From positions 16,380,390 to 16,444,389 of the forward strand of contig CM051004.1 in assembly GCA_027704905.1 (NCBI GenBank): a DNA stretch of 64,000 nt, in the 5' to 3' direction. How positions within the stretch are numbered: the stretch's first letter is position 1; each line of letters starts with the position of its first letter. Below the pieces are notes generated by a model that was given only the letters and a program-made list of their open reading frames with translations, was not told the DNA's origin and did not search any database. The position numbers and the translations under genes are program-made. The DNA is from Muraenolepis orangiensis. Its lineage: Eukaryota; Chordata; Actinopteri; Gadiformes; Muraenolepididae. Shown here piece by piece: positions 1 through 11,906 of the stretch.

Positions 1-230
1 AATGTCTGAGATAATCGCGATCGCGAACATTGTGTGGCTTTTTTTTTTAATGAAGATCGTGATTCTGTGGGAATCAGAATTCCTTTCTTTGTCACTCACG
101 TTATTATTAACAATAATAATAATTTAAATTATTTATATAAACAAAACAAAAAAATAGTACCTCCGCCGAACCCCTGAGACTGACTCACCGAACCCCTGGG
201 GTTCGATCGAACCCAGGTTAAGAACCACTG
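1..230. mobile_element. hAT (Charlie-type) element end
   Basis: The block ends at 230 with a sequence whose reverse complement is CAGTGGTTCTTAACCTGGG, the usual terminal inverted repeat of Charlie-type hAT elements. An inner inverted GGTTCGATCGAACC lies next to it. The other end is outside the window, so length and autonomy cannot be judged. No coding sequence is visible in this part. Confidence 0.6.
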
Positions 231-241
231 CCCTAGGGTAT

Positions 242-360
242 ATTACATTTCAGAAAAACAGTGTTCTAGACAACTATACTGTAGTATATAATGCAGCAAG
301 CTGTGGATGTTGCTTTGGACAAAAGCGTCTGCTAAATGAATGTAACGTAATGTAATGTTC
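242..360 (-). repeat. Fragment of common teleost dispersed repeat
   Basis: The segment holds the reverse complement of the motif CAGACGCTTTTGTCCAAAGC and a short ATTAC-rich tail. The same motif occurs near 21490 and in the four insertions inside the tandem exon array (for example near 23586). It is a non-coding dispersed repeat seen in many fish genomes. Confidence 0.5.
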
Positions 361-599
361 AACGGATGACAAAATATCCTCATCAGTGTCAAATCATATT
401 CAGCACTATCACTCTGACTGAAGTCCTCTCCACAGGAATTACCCAAGTGATCCGGCGTGATGACCCAGAACGACCTCTGCACTGCTGTTGCTCCCCACCG
501 AGGGCTGAGCTATTTTCAGCTGAAGCTTTAACCCCATGCGGCCTTTTTCATGTCGTTCCGTCACACTGACGTCTTTGTGTCTTTTGTTCTCTGTGCATT

Positions 600-1030
600 T
601 AGTAATGGAGATGATTCCCGCAGCATCCGTACTAGGACTACCAGGTTCAAGGATAGTTTTTATCCACAGGCAGTGGGCCTACTGAACTGCTAGGAGTGCT
701 GCCACTATCATAACATTGTCATTAACATTACACTGTCATACTTTGCTGGACTTTCTGTACTCGTTCCAGTTACTGCACTGTACAGCACTGTACTGCAGTA
801 GTCATGATGCTGCTGCACTACTGGCACTTTAAAATGCTTTAAAATGCTTTTTGCACAATTCTACACATGTACATATCATCCTTCAGTCACTTTTATGTTA
901 ATTTTTATTGTGTATAGTTTTTTTACAGTCGTTTTTTTGAAAAGAATACTGCGGGAGGAAATGGGAGTAAGCTTTCCAAATGGCATTCCAAGTTGCAAAT
1001 GGCAAATAAAAATCTTGAATCTTGAATATC
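600..1030 (+). mobile_element. 3' end of a CR1/L2-type LINE
   Basis: From about 605 to 693 the plus strand encodes the end of a LINE reverse-transcriptase protein (SIRTRTTRFKDSFYPQAVG followed by LLNC and a stop). This resembles the C-terminus of the LINE at 43998-45080. The 3' UTR then runs to a short tandem TTGAATC tail near 1010-1026, typical of this LINE group. The copy is strongly 5' truncated. Confidence 0.6.
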
Positions 1031-1537
1031 TTCATTCCAGTTCAAACGAGAATGTGATATTTTGTTCATTTTGCTGTGATTGTTATATGTTATTTTTATT
1101 ATTTGCCGTATTCACTTACAGTCTATAATTATAATTTTTTCCCCTCCCTATTTATTTCCATTACGATACAATACACTATCCCCCTAAGGGGGAAACCGGG
1201 TTGGTCGGCCTTCTAGACACAATCCCACCACCTCAACGAGACATGGACCAATGGACAATACATCACATTCCAGGAGGACGTGATCACAGCTCAGCGTATA
1301 ACATACAACAGTATTGATAATCCATATATACTATATAGATATAGATATATCAGCGGTTATTAACTAATATAGAGGGGGTACAAGCTAAGTACCCTTTTCA
1401 CCAACACAAAGTATTTTGGCGAGTGGAAAATTAATTTTCATTGATGTAAACAAAAACATTAAATGCATGACATGCATGATATGGGCTGTTTCACCAGTGG
1501 TACGTGTGGTGGTGATTGTGTCGTAGCTCACACTCAC
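1031..1537. other. Intron of ttc39c, no recognised feature
   Basis: The stretch lies downstream of ttc39c exon 3 on the minus strand and therefore in the following intron. I see AT-rich sequence and a short TATA/AGATAT run near 1320-1350, but no gene and no clear repeat family. Confidence 0.5.
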
Positions 1538-3753
<2,216 letters not shown>

Positions 3754-3783
3754 TGTAGCACCACACAACCAACGCTTTATGAT

Positions 3784-3823
<40 letters not shown>
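3784..3823. repeat. (TAA)n microsatellite upstream of ttc39c start
   Basis: About 13 AAT/TAA units lie 30 bp upstream (on the minus strand) of the ttc39c start codon, so they probably fall in its 5' UTR or promoter. No TATA box or other clear core element was identified nearby. Confidence 0.85.
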
Positions 3824-4499
3824 GAGGCGATACAGGCCGACTAAAGATTCCTGACGATATTCCTCCTCTCAAAAACAAATCTGCATGGATTAATATCAGA
3901 TTGAGTGTCAATAAGATGCCACGAAGATGATGAACACAGACGTGAACCTTATTGTGCGAAACGAGCGCAGTCGCTGACGGACACCCTCACCATTAACCAG
4001 ACAGACAGGGGATAGGCCACCGATAGGATACCCCGGACCTACTTCCAATAACACACATATATAAGGTGTGCATTCGAGCATGTGCTGAAACACGGTCCTC
4101 TTTATCTCAGTAGATTATCCATTCGTCTGTTTGTTTCGCCACAATCGCCAGATAGATGCAGTAGATAGAGATGGGCTCCTGCATGCCGCTCGATCTGCAT
4201 CCATATATGAATTACATAACACAACGAATGGTTATAGTGTTCTCCTCCTGCCGACAAACCCACGCAAGTCCACTCGAACGTGGCTTTTCGTCATAACGCA
4301 CATAGCGCATCTCTCCTCTGAAATAGGCTGATCGGCTGTATCCTTTAAATCAGCACCATCATATTCCACGTGTAAACAGTACTACACACAGCTGTGGGGT
4401 GACTCCGCTTTAATACGTAGGCGTATGTCACCACCTGCTGCTGTATCCCGAGTGCCGCATCCAGCTCCTCATCCATCCGCTTGAAAGATCAACCAAGGG

Positions 4500-4745
4500 A
4501 CGGCCTAAAACGCTTAACGTTACCAATAGTAACTTAAAGTTCCAAAACAGCTATCAATAATAATGTTATTAGCACTTTCAAAATATCAAAACCTAAATCC
4601 TACTATTACGGAAGTTATGTGACATTTTGTTTTCCTCTCATACAGCTGCGTTAAGACTTTTCCTTACTGGCTCAATAAAGAGGAAAACACTTAATGTCAC
4701 ATAACGTCCATAATGGGAATGAGAAACATTAGAAGCTTTATCAAT
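4500..4745. mobile_element. Palindromic MITE, partial copy
   Basis: The segment matches the palindromic element at 45104-45425: shared blocks include TTAAAGTTCCAAAACAGC, the ATTATTAGCACTTTCAAAAT region, ACGGAAGTTATGTGACATT and AGGAAAACACTTAATGTCAC. The right arm is incomplete, so only part of the fold-back is kept. There is no coding capacity. It lies between ttc39c and the next minus-strand exon. Confidence 0.6.
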
Positions 4746-4843
4746 GCTGCTGTGGCTGGTCAGGAGAAATTGATTTAGGAGTTTATTTTATAAAGAGAAC
4801 AATTCTTATGCAGTACTCCACGGTTACCAATAGAAACCTATAC

Positions 4844-6888
4844 CTGGTGAGATGTCCCAAACATTTTATTGAGCATGCTCCCGGCTGAGTCCCAGCCAGG
4901 AGCAGGGAGACGGGTCACCACGGTAACGCCAGGTATACTCCTCAGAGCCTCCAGGGTTATGGCACCCAGCTGAAAGAGAGAGGGGAGGATAGAGGGGAAA
5001 GAATGAGGTGTAGAATAATGGAGATGGACAAACGAGAGGTGAATGTACCAAGAGAAGGGATAGAGAGACAGAAGAGATAGAGAAGAGAAGAAGAATGGTA
5101 GGAAACAGTGTTTAGAGGAGAACCACAGGAAATCGACTTCACAATGTCTAATCTACAATATGTGTGTGGTTCTTCTCATTATGAGTAATGAGAAGAACTG
5201 GAGAGCAGGGAGCAATATGACAGGCAGCAGTATAGCTCAGGAGGTAGAGCGGTCGCTTCATAACCGAAAGGACGCTGGTTCGATCCCACGGCTCCTCCTA
5301 GCAAAAACTGTCGAGGTGTCCTTGAGCAAGACCCCCTAACCCTAACCCTGCTCCTGACATGCTGACTGTCTCCTTGCATGGCTGACTCCGCCGTCGGTGT
5401 ATGAATGGGTAATGTGAGGACTTTACATGACTTGTAAAGCGCTTTGGATGAAAGCGCTATATAAAAGCCGGCATTATTAATATTGTATGTAGAAAGGTAG
5501 TGTTGTGACACAAGGAGGCTGGAACACGTAAGACCTGTAGTGCACTTTTTTTGTAGTTTGACTTATTTATAGTAGAATAAACAGTTATAGTAGTCGTAGT
5601 GGTAGTAGTAGTACTCAGCGGGTGGAGCTTGAGGACCAGCAGGTCGTCTACAAGGTCACTGCTCACAGTGACCACAGCGCCAAGGGGAAGGCACTGAATT
5701 GCAGAGGCAATCCTTTGTAAAAAAATTTACAAATTAAAAAAACTAAAAGTATGGATGAATGTGAACAATGCAAACTGTAGAAAATAGCCCACATTTCCCT
5801 CATGAAATAATACAGAATGCAATGCAAGCACTGATTGAATGGTTTCTGTGTGAGCCCCTGTAACTGACCTGCATGTCCGTCTGGGTAGCAGTCAGCTGGT
5901 CTGGGACCAACTGGGACCTACTGCTGGAGGATGTGAGGGGAGTTCCATAGAGCCCCAGCCCAACTCTCTCTGGGCACCAACACCTCCACCAGGCACTCTG
6001 GGATAGACTTGGCCGTCTGGAAGATAGATCGATGATTTTTTTCAGGATAGATTGTTTTGTATTGTTTAACCAAGCAGGGCATACAAACAGGTATTTTATA
6101 ATACAGGTTACAGTGATTTGAGGAAAACATTTTAACAATCTGTGAACATCTGTGAATTTGGCTGCGTTAAATATATGCATTCACAAAATACTATAATATG
6201 TTACTAATATATTAGCAGCATATTTTCCCAACATCTGGAGACCTGGTAAGGAGCATTAGGTTAGAGAAGGCTATTGGCCTGCTGCTGCATGTCCTCCGTC
6301 ACCCAAACCCAGGGGAAGGAGGAGCAGAGGAGGCGCTGGGTCTCCTGGAGGATCTTCAGAGGTGTCCCAGGTGGTTGGGACCCGGGGCCGAGCTGGAGAG
6401 CAGTAGGAAACAAGAAAACCTTGAGAGATTCAGGCTCCTCCAGCTACTTATATTGTCACATTGAACATGATGTGTGCCAACACAAAACAATATCATTGCT
6501 ACCCCAACATTTCAAAGTAAATGTATTTATGTCAATAGTCTTGTGTAATCTGTATGTCAACGTCAGAGAAATAGTCATCAGTTGCGGGGACAGTACTGGT
6601 CCCCATGTGGGACAACTTGAGCAACATGGATACCTGAGTCAGCAGCTGGGCGATGACCCCTCTGAGGGTGGGGCTAGAAACAACCACTTGCCAGGGCGTG
6701 GCCGAAGCAGGGGTGGAGTCAACAGCCGCCTCAAGGTCAGAGGAGGAGGACGGGTTGGAGCCAAAGTCCAGTGGGTCCCCAAGATGACCTGAAGACCAAC
6801 CAAATTCAGGACCATTATTTCATACTAACACTTTCTGACAGCTTATTATGTTTGCCTGTTTACATGCCAAACATCCCATTTGTATTTA

Positions 6889-6950
<62 letters not shown>

Positions 6951-9862
6951 ATACTTGTAATTGTAATATACAATATACTCTATGACCTCCAAATTCCATC
7001 TCTGGCCATGGTGACATCACAACATTCTATCGGTGGGCTGTTTTGATTGACAGCTCCAAAATGGTTGTAGTGTAAATGATGACCATGATGTACACTAAAA
7101 CCCTATCAGTCTACCCGGTGACCTCACAATTAGCTTCCCTTTTGACATTAAGTGAAATTGATTAAAACATCCTTTTAAAATACATTTTGAGAGAGAATAT
7201 CCTAGAATCAGTCTAATTCACTTTAATTAGGCTAGATCTGGTGTGATGTTAACAATTGGGATGTGGGCACATGTATGTATACAATCAGGAAAGGTCTAAA
7301 TATAAACAAGTTCTGTTTTTAAGGTTAAAGTGTAGTTTACCCAGTAACTAAAACCCAGCCATTAGATGTCTCAATGTTTAAGCACAGTACACACATTATG
7401 TGAGAAAATGATATTATATATGTTCATGCAGTGGTAAGAGCTCCAGTTAAAGTGTTTCAACATTTGAGGAAAAAGTGGAAACGTCAAAGTCAGCATAGAG
7501 CATTTGTACCGACGATGTTCTGTTATGTGGATATCGACGGGCCTGTAGAACTTGAACCCCCATGCTAAACCATGCTAAACCTATACTTTCAAGATGTTTT
7601 AATACAAGATTTTTTTTATTTGTCCTGTGCAACAAGTCAAATGAAATGCATAAAAACACTATACTATGCTATACTAAACTGTGCAATACTATACTATAAA
7701 CAACACTATATACTACGTTCTATATATTCACAACACTATACTATAACAATACTTAGTATTATTCAAGATTCAAGATGTTTAATTGCTATTTGAAGTACAA
7801 TGGAATGCTTACACCATAAAAGACAATACTATACTGTCAACAATACTATACACTACCTTTGATATGGCCTTGTTCTAACATATGGTCCTAAAGATCTCCT
7901 CGATGCATGGAAGAGAAAGTTAAAGCACACAACAAAAAACTCACCAAAAAGGCAATATCCTACAGCAAAAAACTATTCACAATGTGTGATTGTGGCGCAA
8001 TTTGACTAGGGTGTCTTTGTTTCGTGTGAATGATTTTTAATTGTTAATTGTCATCCTCAAATGAGTATTACACATTATACCTTCACTTTAAACCGGTTAT
8101 CAATTCGTTTTTAATTGCCTATGACAACATGATGATAGGAGAACTTTTTGATTGATTGGCAACCATTTTGCCTTTTAGATTAGATTAGATTCAAATTGAT
8201 TATCATTGTACAGCACAAGACAATAATTTAGCATCTAACCAGAGTGCAAATGTTGCAGTAAAGTGCATGGTAATATAATTTACAGTTAAAATAAATGTAC
8301 AGGTTAAAAGACTGTCTAGGTATAAAATGGGATATGAGCAGCATAATAATAGGTATATGTATATACAGGTAAGTGAGTATTTAACAGGTAGTGATCAGGG
8401 GTATGCAATTATTGAAAGCGGGATAAAAATATATAAATGAGCATATATAAATGTATGGCATATATAAATGTATATGTATATACAGGAGTAGGAGCAGTTC
8501 TATCAACAGATTTAAAAATATATGACATTGGTGGGAGAAATCCAGGTGGGAGAACGCGGAGTGAAGGGTTGAGGAGATGGCGTCCTCCGTGCTCCTGTTC
8601 TCACGGTAGGCAAATTGGTATTTATCCAGTGAGGGTGACAGGCCAGATTTGAGGTGAGCCAGGACCAGCCTCTCGAAGCACTTCATGATGATGGGGGTGA
8701 GTGCAACAGGGCGGAAGTCGTTGAGGCTCGCTGCAGAGGAGTGTTTTGGCACTGGCACAATGGAGGTGGTTTTAAAGCACACGGGGACAACTGCCTGAGA
8801 TAGTGACAAGTTGAAAATGTCAGTAAGGACCTCGGTCAGCTGCTCAGTGCAGTTCCTGAGCAAGCGACCGGGTGCATTGCAAGTAGGTTAAACTTAAATG
8901 AAAGTTCACCTGCTGCCTTAAAAACATGAGGACACTCAACTTGAATATAAGCTTTGTTTATGTTATACAAGTTGTTTAACTAATGATCATTTGTTGTTTT
9001 AACTTGATGCTCTGAGTTAAAGCAACTATTTTATGTGCTTTGACTTGTCAAACAAAAATACAATTCCACACTATTTCAAGTTATATCATACTAATTTCCC
9101 TTTCAAGATAAGTGTAATAAAAATGGAAATAGTTTCAGCTTTATTCCTTATTTTGACCAATAAGGGCAAGTACTTCACACTGAATCAACTAACAACTCGT
9201 CGGTACAAACATAACATGTATTTCAATATTATCAATATTGCAAACAATTACAATTACAAACAATATTTAACATATAAGCAACAACAAGCATATGTGTTAT
9301 TTTAATATAAGTATTTTTGCTTTCTTGCAGCTTGATGCCATCCACTTTCAATAGTTGAAATAGTTTTGTGCTTTTGTGATTTAATTGTAATATCAGTTGT
9401 CATATTCAGTGGTGGCTGGCCCATAGGGGGCCGCCCCCCCTAAACCACACGCACAAACAAAATATAAAAAAATAAAATTAAAATAAAAAATATATATATA
9501 AATTGTCAATATGTGTGTGTTTAAAATATGGAATGCACCCAGAAATATGTGTAAAATATAATTTTAAAATAATTTGTGCAACATAATATGCTTTTCCTAG
9601 TACACATATGCCTAGTACACTGCAGCCTTAAGGGCGCATTTGTATGACGATGCTGCTGGGGCGCTTTTCAAATCGCCCCACAGAGGCGGGTCTCTGTAGC
9701 AGTTTAGCCAATTGCTGATTCAAGATATAAACGAGTGACATAAAATGTAGCCAATCAGCGTCCTCAAAACGTCTTCCCGTGGGGCGCTTTTCAAATCGCC
9801 CCACGGAAGACGTAATTTGTGTGCGTCACAGTGTACTACTAGGAAAAGCTCTGTCTCTGCGG

Positions 9863-9912
<50 letters not shown>

Positions 9913-10890
9913 GCACACACGCACGCACACACGCACAAACACATACGCAAAAACACACTCACACACACAAATATATGTCAGTGTTTTTTGTCAGTGTGTG
10001 CCGATATATATATATTTTTGTTGAGTGATTGATAAAGTTTTCGTGAGTGATTTAAACAAATCACTCACCAAACTCACCTGTTCAGAGCTGCTTTGAATGT
10101 GTTTTGGTGTAACTCGTTGTTTCCTCTTAAATGTGTTTATGTATCCATGTACCAAATAAAGTCTAAAAGAATAGACTGTGTGAAGTTCTGTGGTGCCTTT
10201 GAGCTGGCCTTGCGTGGCCATGATGAAAGTGATGGACAGAAGGGCGACATTTCAATACAAAAAGTAACTGTATATAATGTAATTAACAATATGTAATTGT
10301 AAATAAAAAAAATGGGATAGCCCCCTCTGGTGAAAAATGCACCAGCCGCCACTGGTCATATTGAAATTGTGGCGCCCCGGGCTCCACTGGGCTGAGAGGC
10401 ACACGGGGCAACCTGCGTGGAAACAGCGCCCCTTGGGCCAAGTGGTGGAGGGACGCTACTACCCACATGAGCACTTGGCAGGACCAGTAACTCCGCTTGT
10501 TAAAGACTCGGTCTTGTAGAATCCATTGTATGAATTAACTACTCAGGTTTTTATGGACAGTGATTGACTGTCTAGTAATAAGAGTGTTCAACATCAAGCC
10601 ACAAGTTTCTGAGTTTGAACGCCAATGTCCACATTCTAACCCATGGGGCATCCCTGAGCAAGATGCCTAACTCCCTACCAGCTCATGAATGTGCACAATG
10701 TAGTACTGCTTATATCAGCACTTCTCTGTTCTTTAGGACACGTCTCGGACCCAGTGGTCAGACCAGACCCTCCCTGGTTCTGGTTCTACCTGTGGGCTCC
10801 ATGCTGGTCTGGTCCTGTAGTTGTCTCTCTAGGTGCAGGATCCTGTGCAGCGCCCCCTGCAGGGTCTCCTCCACGTTACAGCCCTCAGAG
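4844..10890 (-). CDS. Unrecognised multi-exon protein gene (partial)
   Basis: Six minus-strand exon candidates: A 10890-10790, B 6788-6634, C 6392-6303, D 6016-5922, E 5712-5615, F 4969-4844. A to E chain without a stop and with matching phases (1, 0, 0, 2, then E ends in phase 1). A is a leucine/heptad-like helix (LHRILHLERQLQDQ). B has a Ser-rich linker then TPWQVVVSSPTLRGVIAQLL. C contains LKILQETQRLLCSSFPW. D reads AKSIPECLVEVLVPRESWAG. E reads CLPLGAVVTVSSDLVDDLL. F reads LGAITLEALRSIPGVTVVTR and needs phase 0, so a small exon between E and F is probably missed; F may be followed at once by a TAG stop or by a GTATAG donor. Exon C must use a GTGACG donor to avoid a TAA. I do not recognise the protein and assign no function. 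The 5' end is not found. It is divergent from nothing obvious and tail-to-head with ttc39c. Confidence 0.5.
5222..5480 (+). mobile_element. tRNA-derived SINE-like repeat
   Basis: The start carries a polymerase III A-box-like TAGCTCAGGAGGTAG (about 5232) and a B-box-like GGTTCGATCCC (about 5277) with the usual spacing. It is followed by the unrelated body found in many fish repeats (GTCCTTGAGCAAGACCC, AAAGCGCTATATAAAAGC). The cloverleaf is not convincing, so it is a SINE-like repeat and not a functional tRNA. It lies between exon candidates E and F of the neighbouring gene. Confidence 0.6.
6891..6946. repeat. (AT)n microsatellite
   Basis: A pure TA run of about 28 units lies just upstream (minus strand sense) of exon candidate B. 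No other feature is associated. Confidence 0.95.
6947..8163. other. Intronic sequence, mostly unrecognised
   Basis: AT-rich DNA without a supported gene. A minus-strand LINE-type tail (ATTCAAGATTCAAGATG) is visible near 7760, and short repeats of CTATACTA occur between 7660 and 7860. Open frames here have no conserved content. Confidence 0.5.
8164..8880 (-). mobile_element. Truncated CR1/L2/Rex1-type LINE
   Basis: On the minus strand 8863-8500 encodes a fragment of the reverse transcriptase: LNDFRPVALTPIIMKCFERL, then KYQFAYRENRSTEDAI, matching the palm-entry region of Jockey-superfamily LINEs. The catalytic YADD/FADD box is absent because the copy stops short. The 3' end is at the left, with an AGATTAGATTAGATT tail near 8178. 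This is a dead fragment in the intron between exons A and B of the minus-strand gene. Confidence 0.75.
9407..10354. mobile_element. Non-autonomous hAT element with 8-bp TSD
   Basis: The ends are inverted repeats (CAGTGGTGGCTGG at left; CAGTGGCGGCTGG as the reverse complement at right). They are flanked by a perfect 8-bp target duplication GTCATATT at 9399-9406 and 10355-10362, diagnostic of hAT transposition. No transposase is visible. The inside holds a (CA)n tract (about 9866-9912) and a strong hairpin around 9771-9812. Confidence 0.85.
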
Positions 10891-10895
10891 CTGGG

Positions 10896-10896
<1 letters not shown>

Positions 10897-10946
<50 letters not shown>
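10897..10946. repeat. (CA)n microsatellite
   Basis: A pure CA run lies directly upstream of the predicted acceptor of minus-strand exon A. It would serve as the (TG)n stretch before that acceptor. Confidence 0.9.
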
Positions 10947-10948
<2 letters not shown>

Positions 10949-11329
10949 AATATAAGTGACAATAATATAAGGTCTATTGTTCTGAATCTTATCGTTTCTG
11001 ACCCGTGTTCTCCGGACACAACTTTCGGTTTCAGACTAGTTAATGTTTAATATATTTTACCGTTTTGTTTTCGCGTATATTTCTTATTTATAAAGATTTT
11101 AAAAATAACAATAAAGTGACTGATGGATAATATGTACATCTTCCTATCAGGTCAGTATTGATTGGGTAACGATTATTTTCAGTTTATTAACTGATGCTGA
11201 CAGTTGGCTTTATTCAATGTTTTGGTACGAATTATCTCAGTTATTGGAATTGATTATTGGCATGAGTCTATCCCTAACGTATCGATCAGGTGTAAATATC
11301 ACCGAAGCTCCAATCTGGCCAACGTGTGA

Positions 11330-11790
11330 AGCCGAACCTGTATCATACGTTAGTTTAGAAGAATATTGAAGCGACGCGGTAATGGGTTGCCGTCCCCTGT
11401 CTCTCAGCCAATCACAGAGCCGCGCAGTCGTGTGCGGGGCTGTGATTGGCTGAGCTGGGGGGGCTGGCTGGCTGGTGTGTGACGTTCAACCTGTGGCGTG
11501 TCTGCGTGATTTATGTGTGTTAATAAAGTTGGTCATTCAACCTGTGTTCTGAAACCTACGTGCAACGTTCTACTAATTAGTAAATAAAAGAACCGATCAC
11601 GTCAGTCCTGCCTCCACATTTTTGTGGAACATTAAAATATCTAGAACTTTTTTTATTCAGAGTATTCAGAGACTAGAAAAGTCGCGTTAAGCAGTCGAGC
11701 ACGCCATACGTTCAATGTAAAAGATGCCAATAACAAGGACCTTTTGCCAACCGTAAAACTGCGCATGCGTGGAAATGACGTCATGGTTGG
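11330..11790. promoter_or_regulatory. Candidate CpG-rich promoter (NRF1, CRE, CCAAT sites)
   Basis: Within an AT-rich neighbourhood this stretch has clustered CpG and three recognisable sites: an inverted pair of CCAAT boxes (AGCCAATCACAG near 11405 and CTGTGATTGGCT near 11440), an NRF1-like TGCGCATGCGTG at about 11760-11771, and a perfect CRE TGACGTCA at 11776-11783. This site mix is typical of housekeeping vertebrate promoters. It lies upstream of exon A of the minus-strand gene. No transcription start or first coding exon was identified, so the link is an inference. Confidence 0.4.
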
Positions 11791-11906
11791 TAAACATCGC
11801 GATTGAAAACTCCAATAAGATCAACAATTTGACAGTGTTTAGAAAAATCGCTACACCTAATAAGTTCCGTTTATAATTGCGTATTGTGTCATTTCAGGGG
11901 GATTGA

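Noticed and set aside
5228..5300. Functional tRNA gene
   Set aside because: A- and B-box motifs are present, but stems do not pair well and the SINE body follows directly, so it is a tRNA-derived repeat.
5328..5350. Telomere-like CCCTAACCCTAACCC
   Set aside because: Only two to three units within a SINE-like repeat; no interstitial telomeric array.
7447..7659. Minus-strand 70-residue open frame
   Set aside because: No conserved motif, no splice context, and AT-rich intronic surroundings.
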